From NCBI GenBank assembly GCA_016212515.1, contig JACRFZ010000020.1, positions 62,001-126,000 on the forward strand: a DNA stretch of 64,000 bases. The letters run 5' to 3'. Origin of the DNA: Candidatus Melainabacteria bacterium. Its GTDB lineage: Bacteria; Cyanobacteriota; Vampirovibrionia; Obscuribacterales; Obscuribacteraceae. How positions within the stretch are numbered: the stretch's first letter is position 1; each line of letters starts with the position of its first letter. The position numbers and the translations under genes are program-made. Positions 18,541-27,991 of the stretch are shown in pieces. The notes under the pieces were generated by a model, which did no database searches, was not told where the DNA came from, and saw only the letters and a program-made list of their open reading frames with translations.

Positions 18541-19273
18541 ACAAACCATCCTCGTTAGTGCTGATTCCATAATCATCAATGCCATCACCGACAATATCAT
18601 CGTACTCGGCTATCAACTCTGGTGCCGGCTGAGAGACGGCTAGGGGGGCAGGCGAAGTTAGCGTCGGAGAAGACTTGCCTTGAGACTGTGCCACAAGAGC
18701 AGGTGTATCACTCGGCTTGAAGGCAGGAGCCGGGGCCGGGGCAACGGCTTTCTCGGCAACTGCCGGTGACGGCTCTTGCCGGTGCTCAACAGCCTGGGGC
18801 ACATTGACCGGCAAAGCCGGCTTCTCGGCCACTTGCGGAACCGACTTGTGGGGCACGGCCGCAATAGGAGCTTTGGTGGAAGGAGAGCCAAAGAAGGTGG
18901 CACCGATTACAACCAGAGCCAGGGCGGCGGCCGCAACCAGAAGCGGGCGAGGAAACTGAAAAACCTTCGCTGTTCCGGCTTGCACAGGCGCGGCAAGCTC
19001 GGCAGGCGCAATTTCTTGCGCCTGCTCAGTTGCTTTGATGCGAGCTTCCACCAGATCACCGAAGTCTCTGGGCAGTGGCGGTTCCGGCAAAGCCTGGAGT
19101 TTGGAGACCAGAGCGCTCAACTCTTCCAGACGGCCAGTGCAGTCACCACAGACGGCCAGGTGCTGCTCTATAGCCTCAGCCCGCTGGTCATCAAGCTCCA
19201 TGTCGAGATAGGCGTCAAGTTCCTCCTCTATCTGGGGGCAATCTTCTTTTCTGGCTTGGCTTGGCTTTTCCAT
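18524..19273 (-). CDS. Anti-sigma factor with zinc-finger-like domain
   Basis: A 249-residue single-pass membrane protein. The N-terminus carries a zf-HC2/ZAS domain: CPQIEEELDAYLDMELDD, then HLAVCGDC, which supplies the H-x3-C-x2-C zinc motif used to hold ECF sigma factors. A membrane helix lies near residues 128-147 (LLVAAAALALVVIGATFFG). The extracytoplasmic part is Pro/Ala-rich and disordered, ending in an acidic DDIVGDGIDDYG segment. It is translated just downstream of its cognate sigma factor (6-base gap). It likely releases sigma on envelope stress through proteolysis or zinc-site change; this last is known for the family, not shown here. Confidence 0.87.
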   Translation of the reverse strand: MEKPSQARKEDCPQIEEELDAYLDMELDDQRAEAIEQHLAVCGDCTGRLEELSALVSKLQALPEPPLPRDFGDLVEARIKATEQAQEIAPAELAAPVQAGTAKVFQFPRPLLVAAAALALVVIGATFFGSPSTKAPIAAVPHKSVPQVAEKPALPVNVPQAVEHRQEPSPAVAEKAVAPAPAPAFKPSDTPALVAQSQGKSSPTLTSPAPLAVSQPAPELIAEYDDIVGDGIDDYGISTNEDGLYAIKL

Positions 19274-19279
19274 TGTCCG

Positions 19280-19933
19280 TTACCTGGATTTTAGGGGCTG
19301 GGTGCGGTTTTCAGGAGAGAAATAGGGATCTAGGATCTCTTTCAGCTTGAGGCGTCCATAGTGGAGGCGAGAACGCACGGTACCAATACTGGTGCCAACC
19401 TGGTCAGCTATCTGCTGGTAGGAGAGGCCCTGGATATCATGCAGAACCAGGACAATCTTCTGGTTTTCAGGCAGGAGCTGAATGGACTCTTCTATGATAC
19501 GGGTCTGTTCCTCTTGATCCAGAACCTGGGAAGGCCCCGGGCCGGCATCGGCAACCTGGGTGACAGGTTTACCGGAGCCGAAGTTTTCATCCTCCTGCCC
19601 CTGGGCCTGTGGATCAAAAGATATGGCAGCAATGTCCTTTCGCCTGTGTCTCATTCTCAATGCATCCATGCAAAGGTTCTGACAAATCCGCAGGAGCCAT
19701 GACGAGAAGGTGGAATGAGCCCGGTACTTATGTAGGTTTTGATGAACTTTAACAAAACAGTCCTGAACGATTTCCTCAGCTTCCTCAGAACTTCCCAGGA
19801 GACGGTAAGCCACGGCAAAGACGCGACCTTGATGTCGCCGAACCAGGATCTTGAACAGAGCCATGTCTTGCTCTTCCCGGTATTTGTCTATGAGGGCCTC
19901 GTCAGTAAGGTCCACGGTACTCTCCATCCTCAT
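19280..19933 (-). CDS. ECF-family RNA polymerase sigma factor
   Basis: A 217-residue sigma-70 family extracytoplasmic function factor. Region 2 is visible as FKILVRRHQGRVFAVAYRLL, EAEEIVQDCFVKV and FSSWLLRICQN; region 4 as LPENQKIVLVLHDIQGLSY then QQIADQVGTSIGTVRSRLHY. The linker between them is long and acidic (about residues 108-145). It heads an operon with a zf-HC2 anti-sigma factor and a Spy/CpxP-like protein. A candidate promoter of ECF type lies upstream, suggesting positive autoregulation. The start may be ATG 19933 or ATG 19927. Confidence 0.92.
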   Translation of the reverse strand: MRMESTVDLTDEALIDKYREEQDMALFKILVRRHQGRVFAVAYRLLGSSEEAEEIVQDCFVKVHQNLHKYRAHSTFSSWLLRICQNLCMDALRMRHRRKDIAAISFDPQAQGQEDENFGSGKPVTQVADAGPGPSQVLDQEEQTRIIEESIQLLPENQKIVLVLHDIQGLSYQQIADQVGTSIGTVRSRLHYGRLKLKEILDPYFSPENRTQPLKSR

Positions 19934-19951
19934 CGGTATGGTCCAAGGATA

Positions 19952-19978
19952 TAAACGCTGAAGGACAGCAAAAAGTTC
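19952..19978 (-). promoter_or_regulatory. Candidate ECF-type promoter for the sigma operon
   Basis: On the minus strand GAACTT (19973-19978) is followed after 15 bases by CGTTTA (19952-19957), 19 bases before the sigma start codon. The arrangement resembles GGAACTT / CGTT-type ECF promoters. Position upstream of an ECF sigma gene makes autoregulation plausible. Based on pattern reading only. Confidence 0.35.
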
Positions 19979-20003
19979 AATTTAAAATGGAAAAGTTTTG
20001 GAA

Positions 20004-20019
20004 ATTAACAATTGTTAAT
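20004..20019. promoter_or_regulatory. 16-bp perfect palindrome, possible operator
   Basis: ATTAACAATTGTTAAT is a perfect 16-bp palindrome in the 196-base gap between the sigma operon and the divergent phosphatase gene. It is about 70 bases upstream of the sigma start and 110 upstream of the phosphatase start. It could bind a dimeric regulator; which one is unknown. Confidence 0.4.
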
Positions 20020-20129
20020 CACCCTTCGCTTCTGTTCTATCTACCCAGCATAGGGCTGAAAGAGACAAAACGAACTGTGCATTAACACACTATATTAGAG
20101 CAAGAGATTGAACGAAGAGGAGGCACGCC

Positions 20130-20678
20130 ATGAAGAAACGACTGCAAACCCAGCTTTGCCTGACTCTTCTGGCCATCTGGCAACCCTTAGCCGGTCACTG
20201 CGCCGACGTGGAAACCAGGCCGGAGCTGAAAAGCAACAGCGACCTGCCGAACTTTCATAAAGTCCATTCCTTTCTATACCGCAGCGGTGAGCCCACGGCA
20301 AAAGGCGTACAGCAGTGCCACGACCTGGGCATCAAGACTCTGATCGATTTAAGAGCCACCGGAGAGCGCACCAGGCGGGAGGCCGCCTGGGGACAGGAGT
20401 TTGGCATGAAGTATATCAACCTGCCCATGAGCGACAAAGCTCCTACTAAGAGCCAGGTCGATACATTTATGGAAACAGTCAGACAAGCCAAGAAGGATAA
20501 CGCTCCCGTGCTGGTTCATTGCGCCCATGGTTCAGACCGCACCGGCTGCCTGGTCGGCATCTGGCGCGTGAGCGAAGACGGCTTTACTTACGACCAGGCT
20601 TACAAAGAAATGCGGCGCTACTACTTCGGGCCTCAGTTCAGACAACTGTCCGGAGCCGTCAAGGCCAGGGCCAAGTAG
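20130..20678 (+). CDS. Secreted dual-specificity/tyrosine-phosphatase-like protein
   Basis: A 182-residue protein with an N-terminal signal peptide (KKRLQTQLCLTLLAIWQ, Ala-rich site before residue 26). The catalytic CX5R loop is VHCAHGSDRTG, with Cys nucleophile and Arg, and an upstream Asp in LPMSDKAP could be the general acid. The family includes DSP/PTP-like phosphatases such as bacterial Siw14- or DSP-type proteins acting on phosphotyrosine, phosphoserine or inositol phosphates. AGGAGG lies six bases upstream of the ATG. With many kinases in the region, an extracytoplasmic dephosphorylation role is possible, but its export argues against simple pairing with cytoplasmic kinases. Confidence 0.82.
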   Translation: MKKRLQTQLCLTLLAIWQPLAGHCADVETRPELKSNSDLPNFHKVHSFLYRSGEPTAKGVQQCHDLGIKTLIDLRATGERTRREAAWGQEFGMKYINLPMSDKAPTKSQVDTFMETVRQAKKDNAPVLVHCAHGSDRTGCLVGIWRVSEDGFTYDQAYKEMRRYYFGPQFRQLSGAVKARAK

Positions 20679-20697
20679 GGCTCGGGCAAGAATCTAC

Positions 20698-23031
20698 TTA
20701 CTTACCGCTGCGCTGCATCTCTTTCTGTTTAGCAAGAGCCTGGTTGAGAGCATTCATCTGGCCCTCCAGACTGGTTAATTTCTCCTGGGCCAGCTTAGAC
20801 CAGGGATAGAATCTCAAAATTTCCTTGAGCGTGCTTACGGCCTTAGGCATGTCGGCAAAAGTTTCCGACAGTTTCACCTGATACCAGAGAGCCTGCCAGT
20901 TATCAGGCTCCAGAAAGAGAGCCTTCTCAATATAGCGCTGCATCTCGGGGAAGCGCTGCGACTTATATAGATGCACCGAGCAATCCACATTGACGGCTGC
21001 GTCTTGGGGGGCCAGTTGCAAGGCCCTGTCCATAGTCTGCTTGGCTGAATCCATTTGCCCGTTATCGAGATAGAGCAAACTCCAGTCAGCCAGAATGCGC
21101 CCTTCCACCTCGGTGGCACCAATGCGTTTGGATAATTCTTGAGCCTTGACGAAGTAATCGTAAGCCGCCTTGGAATGCTCGGGGCGATTTAAGTCTTTGG
21201 CCATCATGCGCTTGAGGTTACCGAGCCTTCCAAGGGCTCTTGCCTCATTGCGCTTGTCGGCACCGCCTGATGCAGCCAGAAGGGCGCGCTGATAAGCATT
21301 TTCGGAAAGGCGGAAGTCACGTTTCTGAATCAGTTGATCGTCGCCTTGCTTGAGGGCCTGCTCGATTTCACTGCGCAATTTGACGACGCCGGAAGATTTG
21401 AGGAGCATGCGCTGAAATTTGTAATCGATATAGACGATAAAATTCTCCAGCAGGGGATTGCCGACAATGCCCAGATTGGTAGTCTGAAAGAAACCTTGAT
21501 TATTGGCTGTACTGGCAGCCGGAGCCTTACTGATTGTATAAGTAAAATCCACCCTGGAGACCGGACGCCCGCCCAGGCTGACACCGTCTATGGTGACACG
21601 CCCCAGCTTAATAGGCTTGCCGTCAAGACCGGTTCCTTCCGTAACCCGATGCCCGGAAGCAGCACCGGCATATTTGAGGGCCACAGCAGCAGGCAAATTA
21701 TTGTAAGCCGCACCGGTGTCAACCAGCATGGGCACATCTTCCTTGCCCACGCGCACCTTCACCACAGGGGCGCTGCGACGAGCGAAGGGCACGACAATCA
21801 GATCGGCAGGTCTTACGAAAGTATCGGCGTCATAGAAGGTAATCTGCGACTTGCCGTAATCGATGGCCACCACATAGCGCGAGATAAGATTGGTGCCGAT
21901 GATTCCAGCCAGGCGCCGGCCCAGGTGACGCGACTGACCGGAGAGATCAAGACTGCGCGCATCCAGATCGTTGACCACAAGATTACCAAGTTCCAGGCGT
22001 CCGATGGTGGTAACGTTGGTAGCTACGGCGCCACCAAGGGCGGTGAGATTGGCCAGCCCCTCTTTCAGTAGATAATTCTCGGCGGCTACCCGCCTGTCGA
22101 TAATGGTCTCGGAAGCACCGGTGTCGAAGAGAAATTCCAGCTCCTCGCCGTTATTGATGCGCCCTTTCACCAATAACTCTCGCTGGGAATAATCGAAAGG
22201 CAGTTGCACCGGACGAGCCAACTTATAGCTGCCTCCCGGCCGACCGAAATCCGAATCGGGTACCTTGCTCAAGCTGACGTCTTCCACCTGCCTGAGCATG
22301 GCCGCCTTGCCGTCTACCAGACGAGCCTGCCTGTAGGGGTAAACAGTGCCCAGGGCCGGACGGTACTCGCCAAACTCCAGGCGTACCAACTTGCCGCCAC
22401 TCTTAAATTCCACCGCCGTAAGCAGGAAGGAGAGCGGCTCAATATAAAGAGTAAAGGAGCTATTCTCCTGCTTAAGACTCTTCACTTCCAGGCTGTGGGT
22501 GGATGTTTTACCGCCATAGGTTACTTCCACACCGCTATCGCTGTCGGCAAGGGCCCTCACGGTCTCAAGCAGATAGAGAGATGGCGGCAGGGTTTCCCAG
22601 TTCAAGGCATTGGCACTCTCGGATGAGAGATCGGCCACGGAACTGCCATTTTTTATCCAGGCAAAGCTACCATCAAACCCCTGAGAGAAACTGCCACCGG
22701 CAGGCTTTTCATGATCAAGGCGCCAGAGATTGGCCCGGCGCAAAATACGGAAAGTAGCATCAGGCTCTGCACCACCACTAGTGGCGAGATCAGCCCCTTC
22801 AAACTCCTTACCGACAACGGAAAAGCCCCGGCTGAGTGACTGCACGCTTTCGGCACCACCATAGGCGGAGAGACTCTTATTGAGCAAGACCGATGGGCTT
22901 AACTGGCTGCTTTCAGCAGCGGTTTCCGCAGCTTGAAGCGGACTTTGCAAATCAAAGGCAAAGCCGGCACCGAAAATGAGCCATGGAAGAAAGAGACCGA
23001 CAAGTGTTAGATTGCGGCCAGCTGCTTGCAT
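20698..23031 (-). CDS. Secreted retropepsin-like aspartic protease with TPR tail
   Basis: About 777 residues. A signal peptide starts at ATG 23031 ([19 protein letters not shown]). The first 280 residues are beta-rich with no recognised family. Two aspartyl-protease half-sites follow: [13 protein letters not shown] near residue 303 and [13 protein letters not shown] near residue 437, so both catalytic Asp residues come from one chain, with hydrophobic Gly flap-like segments between. The last 190 residues are TPR-like ([10 protein letters not shown] and KALFLEPDN). It overlaps the 3' end of kdsA by 25 bases; an upstream start would overlap further. It probably cleaves an envelope protein. The fold assignment is good; the substrate is unknown. 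Confidence 0.78.
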   Translation of the reverse strand: MQAAGRNLTLVGLFLPWLIFGAGFAFDLQSPLQAAETAAESSQLSPSVLLNKSLSAYGGAESVQSLSRGFSVVGKEFEGADLATSGGAEPDATFRILRRANLWRLDHEKPAGGSFSQGFDGSFAWIKNGSSVADLSSESANALNWETLPPSLYLLETVRALADSDSGVEVTYGGKTSTHSLEVKSLKQENSSFTLYIEPLSFLLTAVEFKSGGKLVRLEFGEYRPALGTVYPYRQARLVDGKAAMLRQVEDVSLSKVPDSDFGRPGGSYKLARPVQLPFDYSQRELLVKGRINNGEELEFLFDTGASETIIDRRVAAENYLLKEGLANLTALGGAVATNVTTIGRLELGNLVVNDLDARSLDLSGQSRHLGRRLAGIIGTNLISRYVVAIDYGKSQITFYDADTFVRPADLIVVPFARRSAPVVKVRVGKEDVPMLVDTGAAYNNLPAAVALKYAGAASGHRVTEGTGLDGKPIKLGRVTIDGVSLGGRPVSRVDFTYTISKAPAASTANNQGFFQTTNLGIVGNPLLENFIVYIDYKFQRMLLKSSGVVKLRSEIEQALKQGDDQLIQKRDFRLSENAYQRALLAASGGADKRNEARALGRLGNLKRMMAKDLNRPEHSKAAYDYFVKAQELSKRIGATEVEGRILADWSLLYLDNGQMDSAKQTMDRALQLAPQDAAVNVDCSVHLYKSQRFPEMQRYIEKALFLEPDNWQALWYQVKLSETFADMPKAVSTLKEILRFYPWSKLAQEKLTSLEGQMNALNQALAKQKEMQRSGK

Positions 23032-23879
23032 TGACCTGGAGCCGGAAGCGCGAGCGGACTGAGAGTCTGATAGACCTGACGCAATTTTAAACACTGCTCG
23101 ATGAGCTCCTCCACTTGTGCCAAGGGTACCTGATTGGCGGCATCGCTTTTTGCTTCATCGGGATTGGGATGCACTTCCATAAACATGCCGTCGGCGCCTG
23201 CTACCACAGCGGCCCGAGCCAGGGTAGGCACATATTGCCGCTGCCCTGAGGAGGCATCGCCGGCGCCACCAGGCAACTGCACCGAGTGCGTGGCATCAAA
23301 AATGACGGGGTAGCCGTTCTCTTGCATTATGGGAATGGAGCGGAAATCTACTACCAGGTTGTTATAGCCGAAACTGGCACCGCGCTCCGTCAGGAGAATG
23401 TTCTCATTACCAGAGTCGACAAGCTTCTTGACGGCATTGGTCATATCGCGCGGAGCCAGGAACTGTCCTTTTTTGACGTTAACGGCCTTGCCGGTGCGGG
23501 CTGCGGCCACGAGCAAATCGGTCTGCCTACAGAGGAAGGCGGGAATCTGCAAAATATCCAGCACGGATGCCGCTTCATCGCACTGGGCACTTTCGTGCAC
23601 ATCGGAAAGCACCGGCACTCCCAGCTCTCTTTTCACTTCGGCTAGCATCTTCAGACCCTCGGTCAGACCGGGTCCGCGAAAGCCGTTCACGGAAGTACGA
23701 TTGGCTTTATCAAAGGAAGATTTGAAAACCAGATCAAAGTTGTGCTTGCGGGAAAGGGCTAAGAGATGCCTGGCAGTGACAAGCAAAATATCGTAGCTCT
23801 CAATCACGCAGGGACCGGCAATGATCAAAAACCTGCTGGCACTGGTCTCCATTGACCCGATTTTGACTGTCTTTACCAT
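23007..23879 (-). CDS. kdsA: 3-deoxy-8-phosphooctulonate synthase (KDO-8-P synthase)
   Basis: Condenses phosphoenolpyruvate with arabinose-5-phosphate to KDO-8-phosphate, the precursor of KDO in lipopolysaccharide. The DAHP/KDO8P synthase TIM barrel shows [74 protein letters not shown] and [13 protein letters not shown]. Asn in KANR and the Cys in AGPCVIE-type context suggest the metal-site question is best settled by alignment. ATG 23879 (MVKTVKI) is preferred over the TTG five codons upstream. Its presence implies an outer membrane with KDO sugar. No other LPS genes are adjacent. Confidence 0.93.
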   Translation of the reverse strand: MVKTVKIGSMETSASRFLIIAGPCVIESYDILLVTARHLLALSRKHNFDLVFKSSFDKANRTSVNGFRGPGLTEGLKMLAEVKRELGVPVLSDVHESAQCDEAASVLDILQIPAFLCRQTDLLVAAARTGKAVNVKKGQFLAPRDMTNAVKKLVDSGNENILLTERGASFGYNNLVVDFRSIPIMQENGYPVIFDATHSVQLPGGAGDASSGQRQYVPTLARAAVVAGADGMFMEVHPNPDEAKSDAANQVPLAQVEELIEQCLKLRQVYQTLSPLALPAPGQCKQLAAI

Positions 23880-23942
23880 TTTGCACACTCTCAAAACTCG
23901 TGTATACCAAAAGCTGACGCTAAGGGTTTTAATTGTATCAGT

Positions 23943-24272
23943 ATGACGGCAGTCCCTTTTACATCCAGCCCGGACGGGCTCAAACTAAGGCTTCACCTGC
24001 AACCCGGGGCGAAAACATCCGGCTTTGCCGGTCTGCGCCAGGCCGATGGGCCGGGCGGCAAGACCGATACCAGGCTGGTTCTGCGCCTGACGGCGCCGGC
24101 CAGAGAAGGAGAAGCCAACCAGGCTTTGCTCTCCTTCCTGGCTTCAGCACTGAAGTTGCCTAAATCATCTATAACCTTGGAAAGCGGCGCCACCAGCCGC
24201 CTCAAAACGGTCTTCCTGAAGGGCTGCCCGGAAACACTGGCGGAGCGACTGAAGCAGGCGGCCGGCATCTAA
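23943..24272 (+). CDS. DUF167 (YggU-like) protein
   Basis: A 109-residue small cytoplasmic protein of the DUF167 family. The pattern [38 protein letters not shown] and [13 protein letters not shown] fits the family core (QPGA/S-K, AP-x-x-G-x-AN and the S-G-x-x-S-R-x-K segment). The fold is known from structural genomics but no activity is established. It is divergent from kdsA and convergent with the next small gene. Confidence 0.85.
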   Translation: MTAVPFTSSPDGLKLRLHLQPGAKTSGFAGLRQADGPGGKTDTRLVLRLTAPAREGEANQALLSFLASALKLPKSSITLESGATSRLKTVFLKGCPETLAERLKQAAGI

Positions 24273-24297
24273 ACAGCGGCTGAATTTGATACAAAGA

Positions 24298-24636
24298 TCA
24301 GCGATTCATGTTCTTGACTAACTTGTAGACCGTGTGTCCGGCCCGCTGCGAGACAGGCATGATCAATCCAAGGCGGATGGCATCGGCCAGTATTGGACGC
24401 AAGGTTTTCATACGCTTGATTTGCCTGGGTCCACCGGCCATCTCCGGCAGGGTCATACCGAGCGGATTCTTCTCCAGCAACCTGACAACCTTGTTTTCAG
24501 CAGCCGGCGGCTTCGCCCCCTGGCCGGCCGGTCTGACAATGGGAGGACGTCCGCGTTTTTTTACTTCCGGTGTACCGGTCTCAGCCGCGGTATTCTCTTC
24601 GTCCTCCGGGACAGCGCCCGGTTCTTCCATATTCAC
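24298..24636 (-). CDS. Small basic protein with AT-hook-like motif
   Basis: A 112-residue protein. The first 25 residues are acidic; KKRGRPPIVRP then resembles an AT-hook (core GRP). The C-terminal 60 residues are helical and basic (NKVVRLLEKNPLGMTLPEM, then RILADAIRLGLI-like helices ending in VYKLVKN) and could form a small winged-helix. DNA binding is plausible but inferred. It is transcribed away from the kinase gene, sharing a 170-base gap. Confidence 0.55.
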   Translation of the reverse strand: MNMEEPGAVPEDEENTAAETGTPEVKKRGRPPIVRPAGQGAKPPAAENKVVRLLEKNPLGMTLPEMAGGPRQIKRMKTLRPILADAIRLGLIMPVSQRAGHTVYKLVKNMNR

Positions 24637-24804
24637 AATCCCACCTATACCAGAGAATCTTTACCCTCAAGATTTACCGTGTAGATCTACCCACAGCAAA
24701 AATGCTCAAGAGCAAGCGCCATGCGAGTGCTATCATACGCGCCAGAGACCAAGCTGAAAAGATCACCGGATTAGTCAGGGGCGGCAGTAAGGATATCAAG
24801 TACA

Positions 24805-26106
24805 GTGACCGATTTCGCAACGGCCATCCAGAATCGATATCGCATTACCGGTGAACTGGGCTCAGGGACCATGGGTAATGTCTTTAAAGCCGTACAGCTA
24901 GCCACCAACCGACCGGTGGCCATCAAAGTGCTGGCCTCCGATCTACTGCGCGATTCCAAATCTCTAAAGCGGCTCAAGCGAGAAGCCAAGGCACTTTCCG
25001 TCCTCAATCATACGGGCATCGTCTGCGTCTATGAATTTGATACCCACTCTGCTCCCGTGCCTTTCATGGTCATGGAATTCGTGCCGGGGCGGTCGTTGAA
25101 GGCAATTCTCAAATCCAGACAGTTAAAGCTGGAAGAGACCGTCAATCTCATGCTGCAAGCGGCTAAGGCCTTGAGCCATGCTCACTATAAGGGCATCATT
25201 CACCGAGATGTAAAACCAGCCAATATGCTCATTGATGAAGAGCGCATGGAGCTGAAGATTGTGGACTTCGGCATTGCCAGGCCGACCAGCAATCTTACCC
25301 AGGAACAGCTGACCATGCAGGGGGAAGTATTCGGCAGCCCGCTCTATATGAGCCCGGAACAGTGTCAGGGCATCGAGATAGATGCCCGCTCGGACATCTA
25401 TTCCCTGGGCTGTGTCTTGTTTGAATGCCTGACCGGCCACCCGCCCTACCGAGGTGTCTCCGCCTTCGATACCATGACCATGCACCTGAACAGTGCGGTG
25501 CCCAAACTTGAAGATGAGCTTGATCTTGGACCCTACCGGGCCCTGGCCACAATTGTGGAAAAGACTCTCTGCAAGAAGCCTGCCGATCGCTTTGCCAGCA
25601 TGAGCGATCTGGCCACCAGCCTGGCAATTTTGAAAGAGACAGTAGTTATCAATGCTGAACCGCAAAAGGTAGAGCCCGGCAAGAGAATGCCAAGCAGTAA
25701 GGTGACGGTTCCAAGTACGTCCCGGCAGCGCGGCAGCAAAACCCACGGTATCAAGCTTTTACTTCTGGTAATGGTGGGACTGGCGGCGGTGCTGGCCTCT
25801 ATCTACGTCGGCTTAAGTTGGAAGAAGGAATCTATTTCCAAGAGCGCCTTTACGCCCAAGCTACCGCTCAAACAACAGACGGAAGGCGGCCCCGAAACAC
25901 AAGAGCGGTCAGAGGTGAAGGAAATAGAAGAGCGACTGCTGCCCCTGGAAGACCCCAATCCCGAGACGAGAAAACCGCCCGGGCAGGAAGTTCAGACGCC
26001 GGAAAACGGCGTCTACCAGGTGGACATTCCCGTGAACGGTTCAGGCACCAGCGGGGAGCCGGCAAGAGGCGAAACACCCGCCGTCGACAGCGGCAAACAG
26101 CAATAA
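24805..26106 (+). CDS. Receptor-type Ser/Thr protein kinase
   Basis: A 433-residue Hanks-type kinase. The Gly-rich loop is GSGTMGNVF (19-27), the ATP-anchoring Lys is K41 in VAIKVL, the catalytic loop is HRDVKPAN with D135, DFGIA carries D154, and GSPLYMSPEQ is the P+1 segment, so all catalytic residues are present. A membrane helix at about 314-335 separates the cytoplasmic kinase from an approximately 100-residue Pro/Glu-rich outer tail without PASTA repeats. GTG start at 24805; an AAGGA lies about 12 bases upstream. Downstream within 3.5 kb are an FHA protein and a KTML(E/D)-repeat membrane protein, which are candidate partners or substrates. Confidence 0.9.
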   Translation: MTDFATAIQNRYRITGELGSGTMGNVFKAVQLATNRPVAIKVLASDLLRDSKSLKRLKREAKALSVLNHTGIVCVYEFDTHSAPVPFMVMEFVPGRSLKAILKSRQLKLEETVNLMLQAAKALSHAHYKGIIHRDVKPANMLIDEERMELKIVDFGIARPTSNLTQEQLTMQGEVFGSPLYMSPEQCQGIEIDARSDIYSLGCVLFECLTGHPPYRGVSAFDTMTMHLNSAVPKLEDELDLGPYRALATIVEKTLCKKPADRFASMSDLATSLAILKETVVINAEPQKVEPGKRMPSSKVTVPSTSRQRGSKTHGIKLLLLVMVGLAAVLASIYVGLSWKKESISKSAFTPKLPLKQQTEGGPETQERSEVKEIEERLLPLEDPNPETRKPPGQEVQTPENGVYQVDIPVNGSGTSGEPARGETPAVDSGKQQ

Positions 26107-26175
26107 AGAATAGTTACAGGTTATCGCCGGCTCACCCGATCCTGCACCTACTAGTTGATATATTCCTCTGTATTC

Positions 26176-26200
26176 TTTGCAAGCATTCTCCACTTGCAAA
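26176..26200. promoter_or_regulatory. 8-bp inverted repeat upstream of the branching-enzyme gene
   Basis: TTTGCAAG (26176-26183) and CTTGCAAA (26193-26200) are perfect inverted arms with a 9-base spacer. They lie 68 bases before the GH57 start and 70 after the kinase stop. No U-run follows, so an operator is more likely than a terminator. Confidence 0.4.
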
Positions 26201-26267
26201 CAAGAGGCAACAACACACAAGTCAAGCGGCCGTCGATTCTTGAGACGGTCGCAGCAATTGAAGAGGA

Positions 26268-27935
26268 ATGAAGTCGGTGAGCATTGGCTCCTTTGTATTT
26301 ATGTTGCACAGCCATTTGCCCTACTACCGAAAGGCCGGCATGTGGCCCTTCGGAGAAGAGAGCGTTTACGAATGCATGGCGGAGACTTACATCCCTCTTC
26401 TCAACGCCATTGCTGAACTCTACAACGAAGGTCTGAACGCAAATCTCACTATCGGCTTAACTCCCGTGCTCTGCGAGCAACTGGCCGACGAACATATCAA
26501 AGACGGCTTCGAGACTTATCTGCAAGCGCGCATCAAGGCAGCCCGCCAGGACGAAGGGCGCTATACCAACAGGGGCAGCGATCCCAATCCCGAGTTACAT
26601 CACTTGTCTCGTTTCTATTTGAACTGGTTCATGTCCATTGAAAAAGATTTCAAAGAGAAGTGGAACCGCGATATTCTGGCCGGCTTCAAGAAGTATCAGG
26701 ATCTGGGTGCCATAGAAATCACAACTTCGGCAGCTACCCACTGTTTCTCCCCCCTTCTGGAAGAAGATGTTTCACTGCAAGCGCAATTTCAGACCGGCGT
26801 AGACAACTATCGAAAACACTTCGGCAGGGCTCCCAAAGGTTTCTGGTTGCCCGAATGCGCCTACCGTCCGTCCAAAGAAGAGAGAGCAGGCATCGAAAAG
26901 TTTCTGCATGAAGCCGGCATCGAATACTTTTTCACAGAAAGCTTTGTCATCAAAGGCGGTGAAACGGCAGAAGTGAGAAGAGTGGTCGGACCTTACGGCT
27001 CGGTGCAATACCTCTCCAGTGCCACCACTACTAATACCGGTCTTGATACCTATGAAGCCTTCTGGTTGAAAGACTATCAAGTGGCTGTGATGGGTCGCCA
27101 TGAAGAAGCCGGTTATAAGGTCTGGTCGGCAGATCACGGCTATCCCGGCGACGGCAACTACCGGGAATTTCACAAGAAAGATGACCAGTCCGGTTTGCAC
27201 TACTGGCGCCTCACCTCCAAGTCGACTGACCTGGGAGCAAAGGAAATCTACAACCCGGAAGCGGCGGAAAGTCGCATGAAGGAAAATTCCGATCACTATG
27301 TAGGGTTTGTGCAAGATTGCCTGACCGAACATTTGAAAGCCACGGGAAAACCAGGACTGATCATGGTTTCTTTCGACACGGAACTCTTCGGACACTGGTG
27401 GTTTGAAGGTGTGAGCTGGTTGAAGGAAGTAATCAAAAAGCTGAAGACCTATACGGCTGTGAAAATGACCAGAGCTAGCGACTATCTGGCTGAAAATCCT
27501 CCGGAAAAAACCATCGAGCTGAAAGAATCATCCTGGGGCTCCGGCGGACATTTTCAAGTCTGGCAGAACAGCGAAACCGACTGGATGTGGCCGCACATTC
27601 ATAGAGCCGAAAAGCAAATGGCGGAAGTGGCGGATCTGCCCACCGTCAATCACGACAAATTGATCACGAGAGCGGCCAGACAGTTGGCCCGCGAAATGTT
27701 ACTGCTCTCCTCTTCCGACTGGCCCTTCCTCATAACCACCGGTCAGGCCAAAGACTATGCCACGGAAAGATTCAATGACCACCGTGAGCGCTTTGAAAGC
27801 CTCTATAAAATGATCAAAGGCGGTAATGTGGACGAAGCAGCCCTGCAGGACATCGAAGACAAAGACAATTGCTTCGAAGAAATCGACCTGCACCATTTTT
27901 CTAGGAAAAGTCTACCTAAAACTATCACTGTCTAG
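26268..27935 (+). CDS. GH57 (DUF1957-type) 1,4-alpha-glucan branching enzyme
   Basis: A 555-residue GH57 glycoside hydrolase of the DUF1957 branching-enzyme type, which forms alpha-1,6 branches in glycogen. Motif 1 is FMLHSHLPYY, motif 3 is GFWLPECAYRP with the predicted nucleophile Glu, motif 4 is SFDTELFGHWWFEG with the predicted acid/base Asp, and the C-terminal helical domain carries WGSGGHFQVW. All these fit GH57 branching enzymes of bacteria and archaea. GAGGAAT precedes the ATG closely. It complements glgX in the same window. The neighbouring kinase/FHA genes suggest possible signalling links, but no evidence is in the sequence. Confidence 0.88.
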   Translation: MKSVSIGSFVFMLHSHLPYYRKAGMWPFGEESVYECMAETYIPLLNAIAELYNEGLNANLTIGLTPVLCEQLADEHIKDGFETYLQARIKAARQDEGRYTNRGSDPNPELHHLSRFYLNWFMSIEKDFKEKWNRDILAGFKKYQDLGAIEITTSAATHCFSPLLEEDVSLQAQFQTGVDNYRKHFGRAPKGFWLPECAYRPSKEERAGIEKFLHEAGIEYFFTESFVIKGGETAEVRRVVGPYGSVQYLSSATTTNTGLDTYEAFWLKDYQVAVMGRHEEAGYKVWSADHGYPGDGNYREFHKKDDQSGLHYWRLTSKSTDLGAKEIYNPEAAESRMKENSDHYVGFVQDCLTEHLKATGKPGLIMVSFDTELFGHWWFEGVSWLKEVIKKLKTYTAVKMTRASDYLAENPPEKTIELKESSWGSGGHFQVWQNSETDWMWPHIHRAEKQMAEVADLPTVNHDKLITRAARQLAREMLLLSSSDWPFLITTGQAKDYATERFNDHRERFESLYKMIKGGNVDEAALQDIEDKDNCFEEIDLHHFSRKSLPKTITV

Positions 27936-27991
27936 GTATAAACTAGTCTAGTTCAGTTTAGAGCGGCCAATCTCAGAGTTCGGAATAATCC

